Assembly (NCBI GenBank): GCA_964644135.1
Contig: CAZXWD010000074.1
Location: 1-16,102, forward strand
Direction of reading: 5' to 3'
Source: CAZMOK01 sp964644135
GTDB lineage: Bacteria; Bacteroidota; Bacteroidia; Bacteroidales; JAGOPY01
Length of the DNA stretch: 16,102 nt
Below the pieces are notes generated by a model. The model was not told the DNA's origin and did not search any database. It saw only the letters and a list, made by a program, of their open reading frames with translations. Both the position numbers and the translations under genes were made by a program. Shown here in pieces: positions 1-6,744 of the stretch (the stretch's first letter is position 1; each line of letters starts with the position of its first letter).

Positions 1-144
1 GTTCCTGTTCCTTCTCCTGTTCCTGTTCCTTCTCCTGTTCCTGTTCCTTCTCCTGTTCCTGTTCCTTCTCCTGCTCCTGTTCCTTCTCCTGCTCCTGTTC
101 CTTCTCCTGCTCCTGTTCCTGTTCCTTCTCCTGTTCCTTCTCCT
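1..144. repeat. 18-bp in-frame minisatellite encoding the E2 linker
   Basis: On the plus strand the unit gttcctgttccttctcct is repeated head to tail at 1-18, 19-36, 37-54 and 55-72. Variants beginning gctcct follow at 73-90 and 91-108, then a 24-bp unit at 109-132 with one extra hexamer and a 12-bp short unit at 133-144. Read on the minus strand, each unit encodes the hexapeptide EQEQEK. All length changes are multiples of 6 bp, so the reading frame is kept. The array continues beyond the left window edge. Confidence 0.95.
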
Positions 145-391
145 CTTCCTTCCCTCCGGTTTCCATGGTGACCACAACCTGGCCAACCTTCACTTCGTCA
201 CCTTCCGACACTTTGATCTCTTTAATGGTACCACCATAATCTGCCGGCAGATCGAAGGCGGCCTTGTCGCTTTCCAGTTCAGCTATCGTATCCCCTTCCG
301 ACAGGGTGTCGCCCTCGGAGACACGGATACTGATAACAGTTGCAACATCAACATTTTCTGCAATTTCCGGTAATTTTACCTCTTTTAACAT
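1..391 (-). CDS. aceF: Dihydrolipoamide acetyltransferase (pyruvate dehydrogenase E2), N-terminal part, cut by window edge
   Basis: This is the start of the E2 subunit, which carries acetyl groups on a lipoyl arm and transfers them to CoA in the cytoplasmic pyruvate dehydrogenase complex. The ATG at 391 opens a lipoyl domain of about 80 residues (starts MLKEVKLPEIAENV). The lipoyl-lysine motif ESDKAA is at residues 40-45, so K43 is the predicted lipoylation site. After TMETGGKEEE, at about residue 80, the protein runs into a Glu/Gln/Lys repeat that continues to the window edge. The peripheral-subunit-binding and catalytic domains would lie outside the window. It starts 11 bp after the aceE stop, so the two genes are surely one operon. 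There is no strong Shine-Dalgarno sequence, as is common in Bacteroidota. The E2 assignment rests on the lipoyl domain plus aceE linkage. A lipoyl domain fused to another subunit (for example E3) is less likely but cannot be excluded from a fragment. Confidence 0.9.
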   Translation of the reverse strand, partial: MLKEVKLPEIAENVDVATVISIRVSEGDTLSEGDTIAELESDKAAFDLPADYGGTIKEIKVSEGDEVKVGQVVVTMETGGKEEEKEQEKEQEQEQEKEQEQEKEQEQEKEQEQEKEQEQEKEQEQEKEQE

Positions 392-402
392 GACTCAATA
401 TT

Positions 403-3060
403 TTATTTATCTGTAGGATTATCTTTTTCACTGTCGATCTTCAGGTCTTTAGCCGCTTTCTTCAGTGTTTTTTTATCGACCTTATCGTTGAGATAAAGGC
501 TGTGCAGCGATGTATAGGCGATGTGGCGATCGTCGACTTCAAAATAGTCGCGCAGCGCCCTGCGGTTGTCGCTTCTTCCGAACCCATCGGTACCAAGGAC
601 GGTCAATATACCGGGGAACCAGCGGCACACTGTCATGGGTATGGCCTTGACAAAGTCGTGGGCGGCAATGCAAATCCCCTCTTCATCTTCAAAGCACTCC
701 TCTATGTAGGTCTTTTCGTTTTTCTTATCAGGGTTCATACGGTTCCTGCGGTCGGTTTCACGGGCGTTATCATACAGCTCCTTGTAACTGGTAACACTCC
801 ACACATCAGCCCTTACGCCGTAATCGTCTTCCAGTATTTCGGCTGCCCTGAGGGCTTCGTTGAGGATGGCACCGCTTCCCAGCAGGTGCACTTTCTCACC
901 TTTTCTTTTCCTGGTTTTCCTGTACTTATACATTCCTTTCAGGACCCCTTCCTTTACGCCATCGGGCATTTTGGGCATGAGGTATTTTTCGTTCAGCACC
1001 GTGATGTAGTACATCAGATCTTCCTGTTCAACAAACATTCTCCTGATGCCTTCCTTTACAATGACTGCAAGCTCGTAGGCAAAAGCAGGATCATAGGCTT
1101 TCAATGAAGGCACTGACATGGCATACAACTGGCTGTGCCCGTCCTGGTGCTGCAATCCCTCACCGGCCAGTGTAGTCCTACCCGAAGTGCCTCCGACCAG
1201 GAAACCGCGTGCCCGGGCATCGGCGGCAGCCCAGATAAAATCGCCCACCCGTTGGAATCCGAACATCGAGTAAAAGATGAATACCGGGATCATATTTATT
1301 TTGTGTGTTGAATAGGAAGTTCCGGCAGCAATGAATGAAGCCATGCATCCCGCTTCTGTAATTCCTTCCTCCAGAATTGCCCCGTCCTTGGCTTCTTTGT
1401 AGTAGAGGAGGCTTTCACGGTCGACAGGCTCGTATTTCTGTCCCCTGTGGGCATAGATACCGGCCTGCCTGAAAAGGGCATCCATCCCGAATGTCCTCGA
1501 TTCGTCAGGTACAATGGGTACGACATGTTTGCCCGTATTCTTTTCGCGCAGCATTTTTCCCATTAGCTGGACCATTGCCATCGTTGTGGCAAACTCACGG
1601 TCGCCCGAACCTTCAAGGAATTCCTTGAAAACTTTGTCATCGGGCATTTCAAGAGACGGGGCTTCTGCTTTTCTTTCGGGCAGGAAACCACCCATTTTCT
1701 TTCTCCTTTCGAGAAGGTACTTCATCTCTTCGGTGTCGTCTGAAGGTTTATAGAACGGAGCTTTCCTGGCTTTCTCATCTGAAAGCGGGATACCGAAACG
1801 GCTCCTGAAATAGAGCAGTTCCTCTTCATTTAGTTTCTTTTGCTGGTGGGTGATATTCCTGCCTTCCCCGGCCTCACCGAGCCCGTACCCCTTAATGGTC
1901 TGGGCCAGGATAACGACCGGGCCCTCTTTATGCTCCACTGCCGATCTGAAGGCATTGTAGACTTTAACGGGATCATGGCCGCCCCTTCTGAGTTTTTCCA
2001 GTTCCTCATCTGAATAATTTTCCACCAATTTGAGGACCTTCTCACTCTTCCCGAAAAAATCCTTCCTGATATAATCCCCTGATGAAACCACGTATTTCTG
2101 GTATTGTCCGTCGGGGGTTTCCTCCATTATCCTGATAAGGTCGCCGTCTTCGTCCTTCTCGAGCAGGGGGTCCCAGTCTTTGCCCCATATCACCTTGATC
2201 ACATGCCAGCCGGCGCCGCTGAAGGCAGCTTCAAGCTCCTGTATTACGCTGGTATTGCCCCTTACAGGGCCATCAAGCCGCTGAAGGTTGCAGTTGATAA
2301 CAAAGATCAAATTGTCAAGCTCTTCCCTTCTGGCCACGGTAATTGCGCCAAGTGATTCGGGCTCGTCCATTTCACCGTCGCCTACAAGCGCCCATACCTT
2401 CTGGTTGCCGGCCTCTTTTAGTCCGCGGTCTTCCAGGTACTTGTTGAACCTTGCCTGGTATATGGCCATCAGCGGGGAAAGGCCCATCGACACTGTGGGG
2501 AATTGCCAGTACTCAGGCATTAGCCTGGGGTGCGGATAAGAGGGCAGGCCTCCCCCCTTGCGGAGTTCCTGCCGGAAGTTGGTAAGGTCTTTTTCGGTAA
2601 GCCTGCCTTCAAGGAAAGACCGGGCATATACACCCGGAGAGGCATGGCCCTGGAAATAGACAAGGTCGGCTTCCTGTTCATCCGTTTCCCCCTTGAAGAA
2701 ATGGTTAAAACCAATTTCATAAAGGGTGGCCGCTGAGGCGTACGTGGATATGTGGCCTCCGATCCCTTCCGATTCAAGGTTTGCACGCACCACCATGGCC
2801 ATGGCATTCCATCTTACCAGGCTCTTGATCTTACGTTCCACGTCCCTGCTGCCCGGAAACGGGACTTCATCCGAAGGGGCGATGGTATTTATATAAGGGG
2901 TGTTGCCGGGGCATCTGAACTTTATGCCTTTGCTCATAGCCCTGGCCTGTAATCGCTTCAAAAGGTCCTGCACTCTTTCTTCATCATTGTTCTCAATAAC
3001 ATAGTTCAGAGAATCGATCCATTCACGGTTCTCAATCTCGCGGTATTTTTCCTTGTCCAT
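403..3060 (-). CDS. aceE: Pyruvate dehydrogenase E1 component, homodimeric type
   Basis: This thiamine-diphosphate-dependent enzyme decarboxylates pyruvate and reductively acetylates the E2 lipoyl group (EC 1.2.4.1). At 885 residues it matches the length of E. coli AceE (about 887) and looks complete. The TPP/Mg motif GDGEMDEPES lies at residues 227-236 with its NCN partner at 256-258. His103 and His139 (in YFQGHASPG) sit where the family has active-site histidines. The mobile-loop segment TIKGYGLGEAGEGRNITHQ at about 388-406 includes the His equivalent to E. coli H407. The motifs DESRTFGM and EGITEAG, typical of the pyrimidine-domain half, are also present. It is co-oriented with the E2 gene 11 bp downstream. 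The divergent upstream spacer (3061-3226) shows no convincing promoter. Membership of the alpha-ketoglutarate E1 family is excluded by these AceE-specific motifs. Confidence 0.97.
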   Translation of the reverse strand: MDKEKYREIENREWIDSLNYVIENNDEERVQDLLKRLQARAMSKGIKFRCPGNTPYINTIAPSDEVPFPGSRDVERKIKSLVRWNAMAMVVRANLESEGIGGHISTYASAATLYEIGFNHFFKGETDEQEADLVYFQGHASPGVYARSFLEGRLTEKDLTNFRQELRKGGGLPSYPHPRLMPEYWQFPTVSMGLSPLMAIYQARFNKYLEDRGLKEAGNQKVWALVGDGEMDEPESLGAITVARREELDNLIFVINCNLQRLDGPVRGNTSVIQELEAAFSGAGWHVIKVIWGKDWDPLLEKDEDGDLIRIMEETPDGQYQKYVVSSGDYIRKDFFGKSEKVLKLVENYSDEELEKLRRGGHDPVKVYNAFRSAVEHKEGPVVILAQTIKGYGLGEAGEGRNITHQQKKLNEEELLYFRSRFGIPLSDEKARKAPFYKPSDDTEEMKYLLERRKKMGGFLPERKAEAPSLEMPDDKVFKEFLEGSGDREFATTMAMVQLMGKMLREKNTGKHVVPIVPDESRTFGMDALFRQAGIYAHRGQKYEPVDRESLLYYKEAKDGAILEEGITEAGCMASFIAAGTSYSTHKINMIPVFIFYSMFGFQRVGDFIWAAADARARGFLVGGTSGRTTLAGEGLQHQDGHSQLYAMSVPSLKAYDPAFAYELAVIVKEGIRRMFVEQEDLMYYITVLNEKYLMPKMPDGVKEGVLKGMYKYRKTRKRKGEKVHLLGSGAILNEALRAAEILEDDYGVRADVWSVTSYKELYDNARETDRRNRMNPDKKNEKTYIEECFEDEEGICIAAHDFVKAIPMTVCRWFPGILTVLGTDGFGRSDNRRALRDYFEVDDRHIAYTSLHSLYLNDKVDKKTLKKAAKDLKIDSEKDNPTDK

Positions 3061-3226
3061 GTTTACATTTTTTTAATCCCCGTTAAGAATATCAAAAACA
3101 TGCCAATCAGAAGGATCAATGGATACTTCCCTGATAATTAGATTCTTTCGTAAAGATCAATCAATAAATATGGGTATTATACAAGGATTCAGGGGTGAAT
3201 ATGTAGAAAATTCTCTACGGTATTGA

Positions 3227-3496
3227 TTGTATTCTCAGAGGATCAAATCCACCGGCGGATGGATGAATAATGGCAACGGTACCGATGATTTTGGCTTTAC
3301 CGCCTATCCAGCAGGTAAAAGAAGTTTCAGTGGTTTCTTTTTGGGCATCAATACCTTCGCAAACTTCTGGACATCCACTGCGAGCGGTAGTAATTTCTCC
3401 TGGCACCACGAGCTGAAAGCTGCCACAGATGCCATTACAAGATTTGATTATAACAAAGAAATGGGGTACAGTGTAAGATGTATTAAAGATAATTAG
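3227..3496 (+). pseudogene. FISUMP-domain protein remnant (C-terminal fragment)
   Basis: The reading frame encodes the last ~85 residues of a FISUMP (Fibrobacter succinogenes major paralogous) domain. It contains RIKSTGGWMNNGNGTDDFGF, an aromatic/Ser-rich centre (FANFWTSTASGSNFSWHHEL) and the diagnostic ending MGYSVRCIKDN. Family members are secreted or surface proteins of about 200-600 residues with the domain at the C-terminus; their function is poorly known. No ATG is available: the frame opens at a TTG immediately after an in-frame TGA (3224-3226). Nothing upstream encodes the N-terminal half of the domain or a signal peptide. I therefore read it as the decayed 3' end of a gene truncated by deletion or recombination between aceE and the RRM gene. 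The following 253 bp (3497-3749) hold nothing I can assign beyond an isolated TACCTTTG at 3518-3525. Confidence 0.75.
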
Positions 3497-3749
3497 CGAA
3501 CGTATTGATATTTAGTTTACCTTTGTGCCGATATTGATTTAAGAATTTGTGCTTTTAGATTCTAATGCCTTTCTGACAATTAGTTCCTAGCAGCCCGTTT
3601 TTTTGGATCCAGTATTAATTTCAAAAACAGGTTCGATCAAAGTCACGCCGGAATAAAAGATTTACCAAAGCTTTCATAAAAGGCTCTAAAAGTCCCAAAC
3701 CGGGCATGGCTACCAGTTATTGAAAACTTTAACATTAAATAATTAAAAA

Positions 3750-4013
3750 ATGAACATTTACGTAGGAAACCTTAATTTCAAGGTTGATGAACATGAACTG
3801 GAAGAGCTTTTCGGTGAGTACGGCGACGTAAGCTCATCAAAAGTGGTTACCGACAGAGACACCGGCAGAAGCAGGGGTTTCGGTTTTGTCACAATGGATA
3901 ACGATGAAGATGCTTCAAGAGCTATCGATGAGCTCAACGGCACCACCTTCCGCGACAGGGAGCTTGTGGTGAATGAAGCCAAACCAAGGAAAACAGATCA
4001 AAACAGATATTAG
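3750..4013 (+). CDS. Small single-RRM RNA-binding protein
   Basis: This is an 87-residue protein consisting of one RNA-recognition motif. RNP2 is IYVGNL at residues 3-8 and RNP1 is RGFGFVTM at residues 42-49. The intervening VTDRDTGRSRGFGF is characteristic of bacterial glycine-poor RRM proteins such as the Rbp family of Bacteroidota and cyanobacteria. It should bind single-stranded RNA in the cytoplasm and act as a post-transcriptional regulator or RNA chaperone. The C-terminal tail is short and basic (KPRKTDQNRY). The ATG lies at the end of an A/T-rich leader, the usual pattern in this phylum. The cold-shock gene starts 10 bp after its stop, so both are probably on one transcript ending at the terminator near 4258-4297. 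The particular RNA targets cannot be read from the sequence. Confidence 0.93.
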   Translation: MNIYVGNLNFKVDEHELEELFGEYGDVSSSKVVTDRDTGRSRGFGFVTMDNDEDASRAIDELNGTTFRDRELVVNEAKPRKTDQNRY

Positions 4014-4023
4014 GAACAACAAC

Positions 4024-4224
4024 ATGGAAAAAGGAAAAGTAAAATGGTACAATGAAGTTAAAGGTTATGGCTTTATTGAACCTGAAAATGGTGAAGATAT
4101 TTTTGTACACCGCACAGGCCTGGTTAGTCCTTACGGAGGTCTCCAGACAGACCAGGAAGTGGAGTATGAAGTCAAACAAGGAGACAAAGGCCTCGTAGCC
4201 TTCAATGTGAAAGTAGTAGAATAA
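4024..4224 (+). CDS. CspA-family cold-shock protein
   Basis: This 66-residue protein is a single cold-shock domain that binds single-stranded RNA/DNA and melts RNA structure. RNP1-like KGYGFI is at residues 13-18 and RNP2-like DIFVH at 25-29. The opening MEKGKVKWYNEVKGYGFI is typical of CspA/CspC-type proteins. I chose the ATG at 4024 rather than an in-frame upstream codon because the domain begins exactly there and the upstream codons lie inside the RRM gene. It sits 10 bp downstream of the RRM gene and is followed by a strong intrinsic terminator. Pairing with an RRM gene suggests a small RNA-chaperone operon. Confidence 0.95.
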   Translation: MEKGKVKWYNEVKGYGFIEPENGEDIFVHRTGLVSPYGGLQTDQEVEYEVKQGDKGLVAFNVKVVE

Positions 4225-4257
4225 GCTTGCACAATTACATAAAGTGAAATATTACCT

Positions 4258-4297
4258 ACCTGTCCCTGTCATTACAGCGGGGACAGGTATTTTTTTT
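4258..4297 (+). terminator. Rho-independent terminator of the RRM-csp operon
   Basis: Arms ACCTGTCC (4258-4265) and GGACAGGT (4281-4288) form an 8-bp perfect stem. An inner CTGT/ACAG pair (4266-4269 with 4274-4277) extends it. A run of eight T follows at 4290-4297. It lies 33 bp after the cold-shock stop codon. Confidence 0.9.
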
Positions 4298-4368
4298 ATA
4301 TTAGCACTTAAAGTGGTAAGGATTTTGTGATAAAAGAAAGATTGAATTAAAAACTGTAAACAACTTAT

Positions 4369-4824
4369 ATGGGAAGATCACGAGAAACATTTGGAAAAAA
4401 AGAAGTAAGAAACAAAAAAGAGAAGAAAAGAAAAGCCAAGGAACAAAAACGCCAGGCGAAGAAAGAAGACGAAAAGAACACCAACTTCGACGACATGATC
4501 GCCTACGTTGATGAATATGGAAATCCAACCGATACACCCCCAGATCCGGAAGAAATAGAAGAGGTTGACCTTGAAGAAATTGAAATCAGCCCGCCAAAGA
4601 AGGATGAGATGGATGAACTGGATCCCATCAGGAAAGGAACCATTACCTATTTTAATGATAACAAGGGTTTTGGTTTTATCCGAGACTCTGAAACCAAGGA
4701 AGATGTTTTTGTGCACATCAATAACAGCCTTGATGACTTACAGGAAGGCAACCTGGTAAGCTTCGAGGTTGAGATGGGTCCCAAAGGCCCTTCAGCCTTC
4801 AATGTAAAGCTCTTCAAGGAGTAG
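4369..4824 (+). CDS. Cold-shock-domain protein with charged N-terminal extension
   Basis: A protein of 151 residues in three zones. Residues 1-36 are very basic and probably helical (MGRSRETFGKKEVRNKKEKK and onward). Residues 40-85 are acidic, including DDMIAYVDEYGNPTDTPPDP. Residues 87-151 form a cold-shock domain with KGFGFI at 99-104 and DVFVH at 112-116. It resembles a Bacteroidota-specific class of extended cold-shock proteins, to my recollection starting MGRSxETF and carrying the conserved MIAYVDEYGN segment. The role of the extension is unknown; a basic tail suggests ribosome or rRNA contact, which is inference. It has its own leader after the upstream terminator, so it is probably a separate transcription unit. 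Its stop codon lies within a possible weak terminator. Confidence 0.92.
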   Translation: MGRSRETFGKKEVRNKKEKKRKAKEQKRQAKKEDEKNTNFDDMIAYVDEYGNPTDTPPDPEEIEEVDLEEIEISPPKKDEMDELDPIRKGTITYFNDNKGFGFIRDSETKEDVFVHINNSLDDLQEGNLVSFEVEMGPKGPSAFNVKLFKE

Positions 4825-4835
4825 CATTTTTTTTT
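4809..4835 (+). terminator. Possible weak terminator overlapping the end of the extended csp gene
   Basis: GCTCTT (4809-4814) can pair with AGGAGTAGC (4817-4825) with one bulged T. A run of nine T follows at 4827-4835. The stem is short and the stop codon sits inside it, so it is less certain than the upstream terminator. Confidence 0.35.
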
Positions 4836-4880
4836 CAAAGAAATTGTCGACTGTGAGAGGTTAGCCGATGATTTAATTTT

Positions 4881-4910
4881 TTCACCCACTGACTATAGTC
4901 ACTGAGTGAA
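4881..4910. promoter_or_regulatory. 30-bp imperfect palindrome upstream of the tungstate importer (candidate operator)
   Basis: The central 12 bp TGACTATAGTCA (4890-4901) is a perfect palindrome. It is flanked symmetrically by TTCAC (4881-4885) and GTGAA (4906-4910). The 15-bp half-sites match at 13 of 15 positions about a centre at 4895/4896. It lies about 57 bp upstream of a consensus -7 box and 95 bp before the wtpA start. This fits an operator for a dimeric regulator; a molybdate/tungstate sensor would make sense but no regulator gene is in view. As RNA it could also form a hairpin, but the following GTATTTTG is a poor T-run for a terminator. Confidence 0.5.
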
Positions 4911-4966
4911 GTATTTTGTTAAATACCCATCAACAATCTTAACAACCGCATTTCCTTTAAAAATAG

Positions 4967-4974
4967 TAGCTTTG
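4967..4974 (+). promoter_or_regulatory. Bacteroidota -7 promoter box for the wtp operon
   Basis: TAGCTTTG matches the TAnnTTTG consensus exactly and would start transcription about 25 nt before the wtpA ATG at 5005. No good -33 TTTG element is visible at the expected spacing, which may mean that transcription depends on an activator. Confidence 0.4.
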
Positions 4975-5004
4975 GCAGTTATGTTTAACCTGGCATAATG
5001 TGTT

Positions 5005-5937
5005 ATGAAGCACTGTTCTATTTATCTGTTTTTATTTCTGCTGATAGTGTTATTTACTTCCTGCCATGAAAGAAAGGAAGAGATAACCGTATTCCATGCC
5101 GGCAGCCTCTCGGTGCCGTTCAAGGCAATGGCCGATGCTTACGAAAAACAGCATCCGGATGTCAGGGTGCTGCTGGAAGCGGCCGGAAGCCTTACCTGCA
5201 TCAGGAAGATCACCGAACTGGATAAACCATGCGATATCCTCGCAGTGGCCGATCACGCCCTTATCGATGAACTGATGATCCCCGGGTACGCAAAATTCAA
5301 CATCCGCTTTGCGAAAAATGAAATGGCACTGGGATACCTTCCTGATACCAGGTGGGCCGACTCCATTAACCTTTCAAACTGGCACAGCATATTGTTATAT
5401 GAAGATGTTCACTACGGAAGGTCTGACCCTAACCACGACCCCTCAGGATACCGAACTGAGATACTGGCCGGTCTGTATGAAAGAAAGTCGGGGATTGAAG
5501 GGTTCCAGGAGCAACTTCTCTCCAAAGACAGGAAGTTCATCCGCCCGAAAGGCACCGAGCTCCTCCCGTTGCTTGAAACCGGCGCCATTGATCTTATTTT
5601 TCACTACAGGTCGGTATTGTTACAACACAATCTCTCCATGCTGCTGTTCCCCGACAGCCTGAACCTCAGCAACCCGGAACTGAATGATTGGTATTCCGGA
5701 TCTTGTGTTGAGGTACAAGGCACCTCGAAAGATGAGAAGATCATAAAATGCGGCGAAGCCATGGTTTATGGCATCTGCTTACCCGATAACGGGACAAATG
5801 TTTCAGGGGCAAGGGATTTCATGCGTTTCATCCTGACAGACGGCCTGGAAATTTTAAAACAGAACGGACAGCCGCCCTTAACCCCGGAGATCTCTGAACG
5901 ATCGGTGATCATTCCGGAATGGTTTCCTTCAATATAA
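5005..5937 (+). CDS. wtpA: Tungstate/molybdate ABC transporter substrate-binding lipoprotein (WtpA/ModA family)
   Basis: A 310-residue periplasmic binding protein of the WtpA branch, which captures tungstate and molybdate oxyanions. The N-terminus is a lipoprotein signal with lipobox LFTSC, giving Cys20 as the lipidated residue. Family motifs follow: VFHAGSLSVPF (29-39), EAAGSLTCIRKITEL (58-72), the DILAVADHALIDELMIPGYA stretch (77-96), RFAKNEMALGYL (101-112), SDPNHDPSGYR (140-150) and SLNLSNPELNDWY (218-230). Asp145 in DPSGYR is expected to contribute to oxyanion coordination. At residues 199-201 the sequence reads FHY where I recall family members usually having F-E-Y, so one carboxylate ligand may be replaced by His200. 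The gene starts a compact operon with the permease (18 bp) and the ATPase. A sulfate-specific or phosphate-specific protein is unlikely given these motifs. Confidence 0.9.
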   Translation: MKHCSIYLFLFLLIVLFTSCHERKEEITVFHAGSLSVPFKAMADAYEKQHPDVRVLLEAAGSLTCIRKITELDKPCDILAVADHALIDELMIPGYAKFNIRFAKNEMALGYLPDTRWADSINLSNWHSILLYEDVHYGRSDPNHDPSGYRTEILAGLYERKSGIEGFQEQLLSKDRKFIRPKGTELLPLLETGAIDLIFHYRSVLLQHNLSMLLFPDSLNLSNPELNDWYSGSCVEVQGTSKDEKIIKCGEAMVYGICLPDNGTNVSGARDFMRFILTDGLEILKQNGQPPLTPEISERSVIIPEWFPSI

Positions 5938-5955
5938 ATTCAAACTCATATTGAT

Positions 5956-6744
5956 ATGCCCAAAAGATTCAGTTGGTTTTCGCTCATCCTGATGCTGGCA
6001 GGCGGACTGGTGTTGCTTTTCATCATAGCGCCCCTGGCCGGTATGTTCGTGCAGACAACCTTTCCTGAGATGAAGTCGACCCTTATGGACCGTGACGTTA
6101 CCCACAGCATCTTCCTCACATTGGCATCAGCGATGGGGGCAACGTTGATCTTCAGTCTGGGAGTGATACCACTGGCCTGGCTGATGGCACGGCACCAATT
6201 CAGGGGGAAAAGGATAATCCAGGGTCTCATCGACCTTCCCGTGGTAATACCACACAGCGCTGCAGGTATTGCGCTGCTCACCGTCATATCCAAAAACGGT
6301 TTCCTGGGAAAGGCAGCAGCAGGGTTAGGCCTCAGTCTTGTTGGCACAATAGGGGGCATCATTCTCGCCATGGCTTTTGTGAGTTTGCCTTTTCTGTTCA
6401 ATGCGGCTCGCGACAGCTTTGAAGCAGTTGACAGAAGACTGGAGTATGCAGCCATGAACCTGGGGGCATCACGCTCCAAAACATTCCTCACTATATCCCT
6501 GCCCCTGGCAAAAAACGGCATCATTTCAGGGATGATCATGATGTTTGCCAGGGGTATGAGTGAATTCGGGGCAATTGTCATTATTGCTTACTATCCTATG
6601 GTAACGCCGGTGATGATCTACGACCGCTTTGCCTCTTTCGGACTGGACGCATCAAGGCCGGTGGCATTGCTGTTCATCATCATTGCACTTATCGTTTTTG
6701 TAATAATCCGACTCATAGCACGCAGGGATTATGTTACACGTTAA
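5956..6744 (+). CDS. wtpB: Tungstate/molybdate ABC transporter permease
   Basis: A 262-residue inner-membrane permease of the ModB/WtpB/CysT type. About six hydrophobic segments can be seen, roughly at residues 8-30, 52-76, 91-112, 127-150, 186-212 and 236-256. The cytoplasmic EAA loop is EYAAMNLGASRSKTFLTISL (163-182), which docks onto the ATPase. Other family signatures are DLPVVIPHSAAGIALL (93-108) and MFARGMSEFGAIVIIAYYP (196-214). The downstream ATPase gene starts 14 bp inside this gene, indicating translational coupling. Substrate specificity is inferred from the adjacent WtpA-type binding protein. Confidence 0.92.
   Translation: MPKRFSWFSLILMLAGGLVLLFIIAPLAGMFVQTTFPEMKSTLMDRDVTHSIFLTLASAMGATLIFSLGVIPLAWLMARHQFRGKRIIQGLIDLPVVIPHSAAGIALLTVISKNGFLGKAAAGLGLSLVGTIGGIILAMAFVSLPFLFNAARDSFEAVDRRLEYAAMNLGASRSKTFLTISLPLAKNGIISGMIMMFARGMSEFGAIVIIAYYPMVTPVMIYDRFASFGLDASRPVALLFIIIALIVFVIIRLIARRDYVTR

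Noticed and set aside
1..144. CRISPR-like regular repeat array
   Set aside because: Units are contiguous without spacers and translate in frame as the E2 linker.
502..1107. 201-residue open frame on the plus strand
   Set aside because: Lies fully antisense to aceE, whose conserved protein explains the sequence; no domain or start signal of its own.
3518..3525. TACCTTTG as promoter of the RRM gene
   Set aside because: Matches the -7 consensus but lies 225 bp upstream with no -33 partner at the right spacing; not enough to call.
5946..6581. 211-residue open frame on the minus strand
   Set aside because: Antisense shadow of the wtpB permease gene; composition follows the complement of hydrophobic codons.
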